A stretch of DNA of 64,000 nt from Pseudaeromonas aegiceratis (GTDB lineage Bacteria; Pseudomonadota; Gammaproteobacteria; Enterobacterales; Aeromonadaceae): positions 496,001 to 560,000 of the forward strand of contig NZ_CP158016.1 in the NCBI RefSeq assembly GCF_046254905.1. The letters are read 5' to 3'. Below are positions 24,385 through 32,408 of this stretch, piece after piece (position 1 is the stretch's first letter; every line of letters begins with the position of its first letter). The notes beneath the pieces are model-generated. The model was not told the origin of the DNA, ran no database searches, and saw only the letters and a list, made by a program, of their open reading frames with translations. Made by a program: the position numbers and the translations under genes.

Positions 24385-24648
24385 TTAACTGTCTCAAGGT
24401 TGAAGGAATTTGGGCGGTGCGGGCGAGGGAGACGTGATGGTCGGAAAGGCACTCCCTGGCGCTAACCTATGGCGCCATGGTAGGGGAGGTGGCAGGTCAC
24501 AGACTGACATGGATCAATATATTAGATATCGCTAAATTCTAATTTAGTAACTGCTGAACAGATCACGCTCCCCGCTGGCAAGGGCGCGACTTTATCAACT
24601 TGTTCTTTACTTTCCATTAACTTCTAACTGGCTGTCCGCCTGGAAAAC
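24385..24648. promoter_or_regulatory. AT-rich upstream region of the FadL-family gene
   Basis: About 260 bp without a gene. The part 24510-24640 is markedly AT-rich compared with its surroundings and holds the inverted repeat CTAAAT-TCTA-ATTTAG (24532-24547). It most likely carries the promoter and regulator site of the porin gene; no exact promoter was assigned. Confidence 0.4.
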
Positions 24649-24681
24649 AAAAACCCCGTCACCAGGGATGACGGGGTTTTT
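24649..24681 (-). terminator. Bidirectional terminator after tRNA-Asn
   Basis: AAAAACCCCGTCA paired with TGACGGGGTTTTT, a 13 bp stem with T-tracts on both strands. It sits 8 bp after the CCA end of the leftward tRNA-Asn. Confidence 0.88.
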
Positions 24682-24689
24682 GTGGAATT

Positions 24690-24765
24690 TGGCTCCTCCT
24701 GCTGGACTTGAACCAGCGACATACGGATTAACAGTCCGCCGTTCTACCGACTGAACTAAGGAGGA
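24690..24765 (-). tRNA. tRNA-Asn (GTT)
   Basis: A 76 nt tRNA with encoded CCA. Acceptor TCCTCCT pairs with AGGAGGA, D arm AGTTCAGTCGGTAGAAC, anticodon loop CTGTTAA reading GTT, T arm GGTTCAAGTCC. Identical in the parts compared to the second tRNA-Asn at 26903. Confidence 0.97.
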
Positions 24766-24792
24766 AGCGCGTTGCCTTGTGCGGCGCGCGCC

Positions 24793-24821
24793 ATTAAACG
24801 GATTTTCGCCTGCCAGGTCAA
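24793..24821 (-). promoter_or_regulatory. Promoter of tRNA-Asn
   Basis: Minus-strand TTGACC (24821-24816), 17 bp spacer, TTTAAT (24798-24793), then the GC-rich start GGCGCGCGC. Same design as the other two tRNA promoters in the window. Confidence 0.8.
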
Positions 24822-24986
24822 CCGCTTTATGCGATCCGCCCTGCCATCCGGCGATTTTTTGTCCGGCGCTTGTCCATTACGTCTGTCTCCTGCGGCCGAG
24901 AGGGCCAACTGGCTGATCCGGCAACTGATCCAGACGGGGGCTCGGCGCCGGCAGCGCACCGCGGCGAGCCCTTGGCCTAGCAAGCC

Positions 24987-26351
24987 TCAGACGGTCGCCA
25001 GAGGCTGGCGCACCAGCCGCCACCAGCGCAGCGTATCCAGCAGCAAGAAGATCAGCAGGCTGACGCCCAGCAGCGGCAGGGCCCAGCCCAGTCCCAGGGC
25101 CAGCAGCAGGGACAGACCGCGCCCCAGGCCACCCAGGACCAGCCAGGCCGAGGCCAGGGTACGCAGCGGGGCCTGGCGACCGGGGGCGGGGCGTTTGAGC
25201 CACCAGATGCGGTAGCCCAGCAGTATCAAGCCACAGAGTCCCAGGCCGAAGGCCACCAGCAGCAGCTGATTGGGCAGGCCATACAGCACCCCCATATGGG
25301 CGTCTATGCCCCAGCGGGTGAGCTTGGCCACCAGGGGAAACTCGGCGAAGCGGGTGCGATCCAGGATCGCCAGACTCTGGGGATGTACCGCCACCCCGTC
25401 CACCCGGGTGGGCCAGCGCCGGTCGATCTCGTTGACGATCCAGGCCTGATCGGCGGCCTTGGGCGGCTTTAGCTCCAGCCGCCCGGCGCTCAGACCCGCC
25501 TGGCGGGCCGCCTGCAGTACGGCATCCCATTGCGGATCCATGGGGTTGCCGGCGGCCATGGTCATGTCGGCCATGTGCTGGGCATGTTCGCCTTGGGCCG
25601 GCATGGCGTGGTGCTCGGCCAGCTGGCTATGCAGTTGCGGCGTCAGCCAGCCAAGCTGGGCCCGCAGCAGATCGATATTGCCGCCGGCCCAGCGGGACCA
25701 GGTCAGGCCGGTGGCGGAGAAGAACAGTAGGCCGGCCAGCAGCAGCAGGCCCAGTTGCTGGTGCCAGTGGCGGGCCTGCAGGATGCCATTGCGCCGCCGG
25801 GCCCGCTGCCGTTGCCACAGCACCAGGCCCCCCAGGGCGGCCACCCACAACCAGGAGGCGGCCAGCTCGCTGTAGGCCCGTCCCGGCTCGCCTAAAAGCA
25901 GGCTACGGTGCAGCTTATCCAGCCACAGGCGCAGGGGCAGGATCCCGGATGTGCCATAGACGGTGAGATCCCCCTTGATCTGCAGGCTGTAGGGATCGAT
26001 GAACAGGGCGCGGGATTCACCCGCCGCCAGGGCCGGGTCGCTGAACAGCACCCGGGTGGTATCGTGGGGGCCGGGGGCCGGGCGCACCGCCACTATCCTG
26101 GCCGCCTCACCCAGCCGTTGCCGGGCAACGGCCACCTGGCGGGCCAGGGGCTGAACCTCTGCCTGGGGCGTGCTGGTGAGGGCGTCCCGATAGAGCCAGC
26201 TTTCCAGCTGCGGGGTCAGCACATACAGGGTGCCGGTGAGGGCGGCCACCAGAATGAAGGGCCCGACAAACAGGCCGATGTAAAAGTGCAGCCGACGGAT
26301 CAGCTGCCACAGGGCGTCAGCAGGCGACGCCGTAGAATGGGATACGGACAT
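24987..26351 (-). CDS. PepSY-associated TM helix protein (PiuB-like)
   Basis: A 454-residue inner-membrane protein of the PepSY_TM family. The N-terminal LIRRLHFYIGLFVGPFILVAALTGTLYVL is the family signature helix with its histidine; three further helices and two periplasmic PepSY-like segments follow. Members are often iron-regulated and found beside TonB-dependent siderophore receptors, where they may reduce or release metal. The histidine/methionine-rich stretch EHHAMPAQGEHAQHMADM could bind metal. It lies 48 bp downstream of a DUF2946 gene on the same strand. No receptor is in the window, so the metal is unknown. Confidence 0.85.
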   Translation of the reverse strand: MSVSHSTASPADALWQLIRRLHFYIGLFVGPFILVAALTGTLYVLTPQLESWLYRDALTSTPQAEVQPLARQVAVARQRLGEAARIVAVRPAPGPHDTTRVLFSDPALAAGESRALFIDPYSLQIKGDLTVYGTSGILPLRLWLDKLHRSLLLGEPGRAYSELAASWLWVAALGGLVLWQRQRARRRNGILQARHWHQQLGLLLLAGLLFFSATGLTWSRWAGGNIDLLRAQLGWLTPQLHSQLAEHHAMPAQGEHAQHMADMTMAAGNPMDPQWDAVLQAARQAGLSAGRLELKPPKAADQAWIVNEIDRRWPTRVDGVAVHPQSLAILDRTRFAEFPLVAKLTRWGIDAHMGVLYGLPNQLLLVAFGLGLCGLILLGYRIWWLKRPAPGRQAPLRTLASAWLVLGGLGRGLSLLLALGLGWALPLLGVSLLIFLLLDTLRWWRLVRQPLATV

Positions 26352-26399
26352 GGTTCTTCCATCGCAGGATCGTAAAGGAGGCGGACCGGGCCGCCACTG

Positions 26400-26771
26400 T
26401 CATGTTGGATCTGGCGCAGGAGTGTGGGGTGGTGGCTGCGGGTGCAGGAGGAGCCAGAGTCGGCTGACTAGATGAAGCGGCTGCCAGAGCAAGGCGGAGG
26501 CGCGCTGGGGCAGTGGCTCCAGGGGCAGCAGGCTGGGGCTGCGCCAGAGGACAAAGGGCAGCTGCAGCAGCAGATCGCAATAGCCGCAGGCACGGGAGAG
26601 GGCGCCCATATGACCCTGGCCGTGCGTCTTGGTCTGCGACAGAGAGGTCCCATGGCAAGGCATGGCCATGGGCGCCAGGGCGCGAGCCAGGGGCGGTGCC
26701 AGGAAGAGCAGCAGGACCGCCAGCAGGCCCAGGTAGGCGGCGACGGCATGTCGGGGGACGCGCAGGAGCAT
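26400..26771 (-). CDS. DUF2946-type small membrane protein
   Basis: A 123-residue protein with an N-terminal membrane segment (about residues 10-33) and the block ACGYCDLLLQLPF, which matches the CxYC pattern of DUF2946 proteins, followed by a second hydrophobic stretch and a Pro-rich tail. DUF2946 genes are often linked to copper or iron transport genes; function is unknown. The start ATG lacks a good ribosome site. It precedes the PepSY protein gene by 48 bp, so the two are probably an operon. Confidence in the family is moderate, since the domain is weakly conserved. Confidence 0.6.
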   Translation of the reverse strand: MLLRVPRHAVAAYLGLLAVLLLFLAPPLARALAPMAMPCHGTSLSQTKTHGQGHMGALSRACGYCDLLLQLPFVLWRSPSLLPLEPLPQRASALLWQPLHLVSRLWLLLHPQPPPHTPAPDPT

Positions 26772-26865
26772 GACGGCGGCCGCAGGTTGTCAAAAAGTTG
26801 CGACAGTGTAACGCAGTGGTGATGATTTGGCGAAGCCGGCGGGCGACGGCAAAATAGCCATATAA

Positions 26866-26896
26866 AAGAAAAGCCCCCGTCTTGCGACGAGGGCTT
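26866..26896 (-). terminator. Terminator of the four-gene tRNA operon
   Basis: Minus-strand stem AAGCCCTCGTC/GACGGGGGCTT (26896-26871, one mismatch) followed by TTCTTTTA. It lies just after the last tRNA of the leftward cluster. Confidence 0.8.
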
Positions 26897-26902
26897 CGTA
26901 TG

Positions 26903-26978
26903 TGGCTCCTCCTGCTGGACTTGAACCAGCGACATACGGATTAACAGTCCGCCGTTCTACCGACTGAACTAAGGAGGA
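26903..26978 (-). tRNA. tRNA-Asn (GTT), second copy
   Basis: A 76 nt tRNA with encoded CCA, same sequence pattern as the copy at 24690: acceptor TCCTCCT, anticodon GTT. Last gene of the tRNA operon read leftward from 27289. Confidence 0.97.
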
Positions 26979-27007
26979 ACAAACTTTGTTGCAGCATGCT
27001 GCGAAAA

Positions 27008-27083
27008 TGGTGCCCAGACGCGGAATCGAACCACGGACACGCGGATTTTCAATCCGCTGCTCTACCGACTGAGCTATCTGGGC
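27008..27083 (-). tRNA. tRNA-Phe (GAA), second copy
   Basis: A 76 nt tRNA with encoded CCA, anticodon loop TTGAAAA. Acceptor GCCCAGA/TCTGGGC differs from the copy at 16889 by one compensated pair. Confidence 0.97.
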
Positions 27084-27088
27084 GAAAA

Positions 27089-27164
<76 letters not shown>

Positions 27165-27213
27165 GTAAATCTTTTTTTGTCGGCCACCTGCGCAAGCAAG
27201 AGACACTTAAATA

Positions 27214-27289
27214 TGGTGCCCAGACGCGGAATCGAACCACGGACACGCGGATTTTCAATCCGCTGCTCTACCGACTGAGCTATCTGGGC
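27214..27289 (-). tRNA. tRNA-Phe (GAA), third copy
   Basis: A 76 nt tRNA with encoded CCA that matches the copy at 27008 along its length. First gene of the leftward operon Phe-Thr-Phe-Asn. Confidence 0.97.
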
Positions 27290-27300
27290 GACGGGGCGCT

Positions 27301-27329
27301 ATTAAACCGATTCGATCCTGGCAAGTCAA
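27301..27329 (-). promoter_or_regulatory. Promoter of the tRNA operon
   Basis: Minus-strand TTGACT (27329-27324), 17 bp spacer, TTTAAT (27306-27301), then AGCGCCCC as a GC-rich discriminator. It drives the Phe-Thr-Phe-Asn cluster. Confidence 0.82.
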
Positions 27330-27441
27330 CAACCTTTTCTGTCGGCCTGAGAGGCGGCGCATCGTTTGACGAAAGCTTGCTCAACCCCGGGGATGGCTTG
27401 GCGAGAAAAGCGGCGGTCGGGGAGAAATAGTACTCGTCGCA

Positions 27442-27476
27442 ATAGTTTCATGTGTTACTATGTCGACTGAAACTAA
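27442..27476. promoter_or_regulatory. Candidate MprA/EmrR operator upstream of mprA
   Basis: ATAGTTTCATGTGTTACTA at 27442-27460 is, on the other strand, the same 19 bp element found before emrA at 28029-28047, with two mismatches in the centre. A further half-site GAAACTAA lies at 27469-27476. A TACTAT -10-like element is inside it. Autoregulation by the MarR protein encoded next is the likely meaning. Confidence 0.6.
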
Positions 27477-27491
27477 TCCCCAGGATCTGCC

Positions 27492-27983
27492 ATGACCCCC
27501 TGCAAGCTGCCCATAGAGAAGATGATCGCCCGCGTGGATGCCCTGCTGCCCGGTACGCCGGCGGAAGAGTTGCTGATGGGACGTCTGTTGATGGCGGCAC
27601 GTCACCGCCTGGTGGAGACCAAGGCCCGCGGTCTGGCGGAAGAGGGGATTAGCGAGTCCGTCTACCTGGGGCTCATGATACTGCTGACCTATGAGGAGGG
27701 CATTCAGCCTTCCGAGCTGAGCCGTCTGCTGGAAGCCTCCCGCACCAGCGGTACCCGGCTGGCGGACGAGCTGGTGGCCCGTGGTTGGGCCTGTCGTCAG
27801 GAGCTGCCGGAGGACAGACGCTGTCAGCTGCTGCGCATCACCCAGGCCGGCCAGGACTTTTTGCTGGACGTGGTGCCGCGCCAGCGGGCCCGTCAGCGCG
27901 CCATGTGGCAGGCATTCGACACCCAGGAGCGGGCGGATCTCGTCCGCCTGCTGCGCAAGATACTGGAAACCCTGCCGGAATAA
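27492..27983 (+). CDS. mprA: MarR-family regulator MprA/EmrR
   Basis: A 163-residue MarR-type repressor. The winged helix region SELSRLLEASRTSGTRLADELVARGWACRQELPEDRRCQLLRIT shows the recognition helix and the wing with its DxR pattern, and length and overall sequence fit E. coli MprA (EmrR, 176 aa). It stands directly before emrA and emrB, the E. coli order. MprA releases DNA when it binds uncouplers, salicylate and similar drugs. A terminator lies between it and emrA, and a near-identical operator lies before each, so the repressor and pump appear to be separate units under one control. Confidence 0.9.
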   Translation: MTPCKLPIEKMIARVDALLPGTPAEELLMGRLLMAARHRLVETKARGLAEEGISESVYLGLMILLTYEEGIQPSELSRLLEASRTSGTRLADELVARGWACRQELPEDRRCQLLRITQAGQDFLLDVVPRQRARQRAMWQAFDTQERADLVRLLRKILETLPE

Positions 27984-27986
27984 ACC

Positions 27987-28022
27987 GACCTCGCCGGGGC
28001 TGCCCGCCGAGGTCTTGTTTTC
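27987..28022 (+). terminator. Terminator between mprA and emrA
   Basis: GACCTCG-c-CGGG paired with CCCG-c-CGAGGTC (27987-28014), then TTGTTTTC. It begins 4 bp after the mprA stop, so most mprA transcripts should end here. Confidence 0.75.
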
Positions 28023-28028
28023 GGCTAA

Positions 28029-28047
28029 TAGTAACAAAAGAAACTAT
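28029..28047. promoter_or_regulatory. Candidate MprA/EmrR operator upstream of emrA
   Basis: TAGTAACAAAAGAAACTAT matches the reverse complement of the element at 27442-27460 at 17 of 19 positions. It lies 51 bp before the emrA start and just after the mprA terminator, the place expected for an emrAB operator. Confidence 0.6.
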
Positions 28048-28097
28048 CACAACTGTAAATATAGAGGCCTCAATCGGCCCCTTTGTTGGAGAGAGAT

Positions 28098-29237
28098 ATG
28101 AGTGCCCATTCCCCTGCCCGCAAGAAAGCCTTGCTCGGCCTGAGTTCCCTGTTTGTGCTGGCGGCCCTGGGGGCCGCTGGCTGGTGGTACCTGCATCGGG
28201 GCAGCGAGACCACGGATGATGCCTATGTGGCGGGCAATGTCGTGCCCGTCTCCTCCCGGGTGGCGGGCAACGTGCTGAGCCTGCATGGCGAGGAGACCCA
28301 GCAGGTGGCCGCCGGCAGCCTGCTGGTGGCCCTGGACGAGACAGACGCCAAGCTGGCGCTGCTGCGGGCCCAGACCCAGCTGGCCCAGACGGTGCGGCAA
28401 CTGGCCCAGCAACAACGGGAGCTGGATCAGCTGGATGCCACCGTCGGCCTGCGCCAGGCCGAGCTGGCGCGGGCCCAGGGTGACCAGGCCCGTCGCGAGG
28501 TGCTGGGGCAGAGCAATGCCGTGGGTCGCGAAGAGGTGCTGCATGCCCGGCAGAGCGTGGCGGAAGCCAAGGCCGGTGTGGCGGTTGCCCAGGCCCAGAA
28601 GGCCGCCCTGCAGGCCAAGCTGCTGGATACGCCCCTGGCCCAGCAGCCCGAGGTGCTGTATGCCGCCGAGCAGCTGCGGGAAGCCTGGCTGGACCTGCAG
28701 CGCACCCGCATCCTGAGCCCGGTGACCGGCATCATCGCCAAGCGTAACGTCCAGGTGGGCAGCCATGTGGCGGTGGGCGCCAGCCTGTTCGCCGTGGTGC
28801 CCATGGATCAGCTGTGGGTGGATGCCAACTTCAAGGAAATCCAGCTGGCCGAGATCCGCGTCGGTCAGCCTGTCACCCTCAGCGCCGATCTGTACGGTGA
28901 TGAAGTGGTCTACCACGGCACGGTCGAGGGGTTGGCCGCCGGGACCGGCAGCGTCTTTTCCCTGCTGCCGGCCCAGAATGCCACCGGCAACTGGCTCAAG
29001 GTGGTGCAGCGCCTGCCGGTGCGCATCAAGCTGGATGCGGCCGAGTTGACCAAGCATCCGTTGCGCCTGGGGCTCTCCATGCTGGTGACTGTGGATGTGA
29101 GCGACACGAGCGGCACCCATGTCACCGATGCGCCCGTGGATAACGCCATCGCCAGCACAGACGTGCTGACCCAGGACATGGCGCCGGTGGATTCCCTGAT
29201 CGCCCAGATCATCGCCAACAACCGCCAGGCGAGCTAA
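28098..29237 (+). CDS. emrA: Multidrug efflux membrane fusion protein EmrA
   Basis: A 379-residue periplasmic adaptor (HlyD/EmrA family) with one N-terminal membrane helix (about residues 15-35). TTDDAYVAGNVVPVSSRVAG is the family start of the biotinyl-lipoyl-like domain, followed by an alanine/glutamine-rich coiled coil (about 75-190) and the return strand RTRILSPVTGIIAKRNVQVGSHV. It links EmrB to an outer-membrane channel, probably TolC (37207-38520). The ATG at 28098 is preceded by GGAGAGA; an upstream TTG is less likely. It lies 10 bp before emrB. Confidence 0.93.
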   Translation: MSAHSPARKKALLGLSSLFVLAALGAAGWWYLHRGSETTDDAYVAGNVVPVSSRVAGNVLSLHGEETQQVAAGSLLVALDETDAKLALLRAQTQLAQTVRQLAQQQRELDQLDATVGLRQAELARAQGDQARREVLGQSNAVGREEVLHARQSVAEAKAGVAVAQAQKAALQAKLLDTPLAQQPEVLYAAEQLREAWLDLQRTRILSPVTGIIAKRNVQVGSHVAVGASLFAVVPMDQLWVDANFKEIQLAEIRVGQPVTLSADLYGDEVVYHGTVEGLAAGTGSVFSLLPAQNATGNWLKVVQRLPVRIKLDAAELTKHPLRLGLSMLVTVDVSDTSGTHVTDAPVDNAIASTDVLTQDMAPVDSLIAQIIANNRQAS

Positions 29238-29247
29238 CGGGGGCGTC

Positions 29248-30792
29248 ATGCAAGCAAGCCATGCTGCGCCCAAGCCCCTCGAAGGGGGGGCGCTGGCGCT
29301 CCTGACCCTGGCCCTGGCCATGGCCACCTTCATGCAGGTGCTGGATACCACCATAGCCAACGTGGCCATCCCCACCATAGCCGGTAATCTGGGAGCCTCC
29401 TCCAGTCAGGGCACCTGGGTCATCACCTCCTTCGGGGTGGCCAACGCCATCTCCTTGCCGCTCACCGGTTGGCTGGCCAAGCGGGTGGGGGAGGTGAAGC
29501 TGTTCCTCTGGTCCATCACCCTGTTCGTGCTGGCCTCCTGGCTGTGCGGCATCTCCTCCAGCCTGGAGCTGCTGATCCTGTTCCGGGTCATTCAGGGGGC
29601 GGTGGCCGGCCCCATAGTGCCCCTGTCCCAGAGTCTGCTGCTGTCCAACTACCCGCCGCAAAAGCGCAGCCTGGCCCTGTCCCTCTGGTCCATGACGGTG
29701 ATAGTGGCGCCCATCTTCGGCCCCATACTGGGGGGCTGGATCAGCGACAACTATCACTGGGGCTGGATCTTCTTCATCAACGTGCCGGTGGGGATACTGG
29801 TGTTCAGCCTGAGTCGCCGCCTGCTCAAGAATCGGGAAACCGTCACCGAGCGCAAGCCCATCGACGGGGTGGGACTCATGTTGCTGGTGCTGGGCATAGG
29901 TGCCCTGCAGCTGATGCTGGATAGAGGTCGGGAGCTGGATTGGTTCTCCTCCACCGAGGTGGTGACCCTGGCGGTGGTGGCCGTGATGGGCATCAGCCTG
30001 CTCATCGCCTGGGCCCTGACCGACGAGAACCCCATCGTGGATCTGAGCCTGTTCAAGCACCGCAACTTCGCCATCGGCGTGGGCTGCATCAGCCTGGCCT
30101 ACCTGCTCTACTTCGGTACTGTGGTGCTGCTGCCCCAGCTGCTGCAGAGCTATCTGGGCTATACCGCCACCTGGGCGGGCATCGCCTCGGCTGTGGTGGG
30201 CATACTGCCGGTGTTCCTGTCGCCCTTAATTGGCAAGAACGCCCACCGGCTGGACATGCGGATGCTGGTGACCATCAGCTTCCTGGTGTACGCCGCCTGC
30301 TTCTATGCCCGCACCCGCTTCACGGTGCAGATGGACATCTGGGCCGTGGTCTGGCCCCAGTTCTGGCAGGGGGTGGCGGTGGCCTGTTTCTTCATGCCGC
30401 TGACCGCCATCGCCTTCGCCGGCTTGAAGCCCCACCAGCTGGCCAGCGCCGCCAGCCTGTCCAACTTCCTGCGCACCCTGTCGGGCTCGGTGGGGACCTC
30501 TCTCATCAGCGCCCTGTGGGACAGGCGTGAGGCGGTGCATCACGAGACCCTGACCCAGGCCATCAACGGCTACAACCCGGTGAGCGTGCAGGCCATGGAT
30601 ACCCTGCAGGGGCTGGGCATGAGTCAGGCCCAGAGCGGTGCCTATCTGGCCCAGGAGATCACCCGCCAGACCCATGTGATGGGCAGCAACGAGATCTTCG
30701 CCCTCTCCGCCTGCCTGTTTATCGTCATGACCGCCGTGGTCTGGCTGGCCAAGCCACCGTTCCATGCCGGTGGCGGCGGTGGTGAGCACTGA
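29248..30792 (+). CDS. emrB: Multidrug efflux MFS transporter EmrB (DHA2 family)
   Basis: A 514-residue inner-membrane proton-driven exporter with 14 predicted helices. The DHA2 motif LDTTIANVAIPTIAGNLG lies in helix 1, and the antiporter motif C region around GPILGGWISDNYHWGWIFFINVP is clear. With EmrA and TolC it forms a tripartite pump for hydrophobic drugs and uncouplers. A GGGGG ribosome site precedes the ATG. The C-terminus is glycine-rich (GGGGGEH). It ends 12 bp before a hairpin shared with the convergent yggX gene. Confidence 0.94.
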   Translation: MQASHAAPKPLEGGALALLTLALAMATFMQVLDTTIANVAIPTIAGNLGASSSQGTWVITSFGVANAISLPLTGWLAKRVGEVKLFLWSITLFVLASWLCGISSSLELLILFRVIQGAVAGPIVPLSQSLLLSNYPPQKRSLALSLWSMTVIVAPIFGPILGGWISDNYHWGWIFFINVPVGILVFSLSRRLLKNRETVTERKPIDGVGLMLLVLGIGALQLMLDRGRELDWFSSTEVVTLAVVAVMGISLLIAWALTDENPIVDLSLFKHRNFAIGVGCISLAYLLYFGTVVLLPQLLQSYLGYTATWAGIASAVVGILPVFLSPLIGKNAHRLDMRMLVTISFLVYAACFYARTRFTVQMDIWAVVWPQFWQGVAVACFFMPLTAIAFAGLKPHQLASAASLSNFLRTLSGSVGTSLISALWDRREAVHHETLTQAINGYNPVSVQAMDTLQGLGMSQAQSGAYLAQEITRQTHVMGSNEIFALSACLFIVMTAVVWLAKPPFHAGGGGGEH

Positions 30793-30803
30793 CCCGCTAA
30801 CGA

Positions 30804-30829
30804 CAGAAGGCGCCTTGTGGCGCCTTCTG
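30804..30829. terminator. Convergent hairpin between emrB and yggX
   Basis: A perfect 11 bp stem CAGAAGGCGCC/GGCGCCTTCTG with a TTGT loop. There is no strong T-tract on either side, so its strength is uncertain. Confidence 0.6.
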
Positions 30830-30854
30830 CTTATGTGTGCTCTGTGGTACCAGC

Positions 30855-31130
30855 CTATTTCTGCTCCGGCGGCACATAGCCCTCGATCTGCACCTCGCCT
30901 TCCTCGAACAGGTACTTGACCATCTCCGCCTGCAGCAGGGCTCTGTGCTCGGCATTCATCATGTTGAGCTTCTTCTCGTTGATCAGCATGGTCTGCTTCT
31001 TCTGCCATTCGCTCCAGGCTTCCTGGCTGATGTTGTCGAAGATGCGCTTGCCCAGCTCGCCGGGAATCAGCTGGAACGGCATGCCCGGGGCTTCTTTCTT
31101 CAGTCGTTGGCAAAAAACGGTGCGGCTCAT
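30855..31130 (-). CDS. yggX: Fe(II)-trafficking protein YggX
   Basis: A 91-residue YggX-family protein linked to iron handling and protection of iron-sulfur clusters from oxidation. It begins MSRTVFCQRLKKEAPG, with the conserved Cys7, and has the FDNISQEAWSEWQKKQTMLINE core. The ATG at 31130 is used; an earlier ATG adds four residues without support. It lies 8 bp after mutY on the same strand, the conserved gammaproteobacterial mutY-yggX pair; MutY carries a 4Fe-4S cluster that YggX may help protect. Confidence 0.95.
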   Translation of the reverse strand: MSRTVFCQRLKKEAPGMPFQLIPGELGKRIFDNISQEAWSEWQKKQTMLINEKKLNMMNAEHRALLQAEMVKYLFEEGEVQIEGYVPPEQK

Positions 31131-31138
31131 GGGGCTCC

Positions 31139-32227
31139 TCACTTGAGTGTCAGTTCCGGGTAGGCCAGCAGCTTGACGGTGGCGGCGGAGAGCCCCACGC
31201 TGGCCGGTTGCTTGAGGTTATACCAAAGATGGTCGGCCCCCTCCAAATCCCCTTCCGCCACCTGGAGTGGCAGCGGTCGTGCCAGTCGAGCCAGCAGGGG
31301 CTGAATATCCAGGTGGAAGTGGCTGAAGGTATGACGAAACGGGGCCAGGGGGGTGAGCGAGCATTCACCCGCGCCGCGGCGGCCCAGCCAGGCCTGGGCC
31401 TCGGCCTCATCTGTGCATTCTGGGAAGCTGTAGAGCCCGCCCCACAGGCCGGCGGCGGGGCGCTGGGCCAGGTAGATTTCTTGGCCCTGCTGCAGGATCA
31501 GCAGGCAGACCTGGCGCACCGGCAGCTTGGCCTTCTTTGGCTTGGACCAGGGAAACTCCTCCGGTCGGCCCGTGGCGAGCCCCTGGCAGTCGCCCGCCAA
31601 GGGGCAGGCCTGGCACTGGGGCTTGCTGCGGGAACAGAGGCTGGCCCCCAGATCCATCATGGCCTGGTTGTACTGGGCCACCCCCTGCGCCGGCGTCAAT
31701 TGGTCGGCCCACTGCCAGAGCCGCTGCTCCACCGCCTTCTCCCCCGGCCAGCCGGCCTGGGCCAGATGGCGAGTGAGCACGCGCTTGACGTTGCCATCCA
31801 GTATGGGATGGCGCTGCCCGAGGGAGAGGGAGAGGATGGCGCCGGCGGTGGAGCGGCCTATGCCCGGCAGGGCCATCACCTGCTCCAGGGTCTCAGGGAA
31901 GAGACCGCCATGCTCATCGCGCACCTGGCAGGCGGCCTGATGCAGGTTGCGGGCCCGGGCGTAGTAGCCCAGGCCGGTCCAGTGGTGCAGCACCTCATCC
32001 AGCGGCGCATCGGCCAGGGCGGTGACGCTGGGGAAGCGGGCCATGAAGCGCTCGTAGTAGGGGATGACGGTGGCCACCTGGGTCTGCTGGAGCATGATCT
32101 CCGACACCCAGACCCGGTAGGGGGTCTTGTCCTGCTGCCAGGGCAGGTGCTTGCGGCCGTCCCGCTCATACCAGGCCAGCAGCCGTTGGGAAAAGGAAAG
32201 TAAGGGATCACTCACAGGTTCAGGCAT
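31139..32227 (-). CDS. mutY: Adenine DNA glycosylase MutY
   Basis: A 362-residue base-excision enzyme that removes adenine mispaired with 8-oxoguanine. The helix-hairpin-helix LPGIGRSTAGAILSL with the catalytic aspartate region (HPILDGNVKRVL), the 4Fe-4S ligands CSRSKPQCQACPLAGDC (C-x6-C-x2-C-x5-C), and a C-terminal NUDIX-like 8-oxoG recognition domain with HTFSHFHL are all present. The ATG at 32227 gives the normal length (E. coli 350); its ribosome site is weak. It forms an operon with yggX and diverges from an HdeD-like gene. Confidence 0.94.
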   Translation of the reverse strand: MPEPVSDPLLSFSQRLLAWYERDGRKHLPWQQDKTPYRVWVSEIMLQQTQVATVIPYYERFMARFPSVTALADAPLDEVLHHWTGLGYYARARNLHQAACQVRDEHGGLFPETLEQVMALPGIGRSTAGAILSLSLGQRHPILDGNVKRVLTRHLAQAGWPGEKAVEQRLWQWADQLTPAQGVAQYNQAMMDLGASLCSRSKPQCQACPLAGDCQGLATGRPEEFPWSKPKKAKLPVRQVCLLILQQGQEIYLAQRPAAGLWGGLYSFPECTDEAEAQAWLGRRGAGECSLTPLAPFRHTFSHFHLDIQPLLARLARPLPLQVAEGDLEGADHLWYNLKQPASVGLSAATVKLLAYPELTLK

Positions 32228-32408
32228 CCGCTTAAACAACAGGGCCGAGATTGCAGCACAGGGCCGCCCCGCTTGTAAACCGGCCAGCTTGTAGGGGTTT
32301 TTGACCGCCAAGCTGAACAGAGGGTGATCTTGTGAGCGACTGGCCTTGCCTTGGCGCCAAAAGGCGCTAGCGTAGTAACACTGCGATTGTGCAAAAGGAG
32401 CCTCTGGT

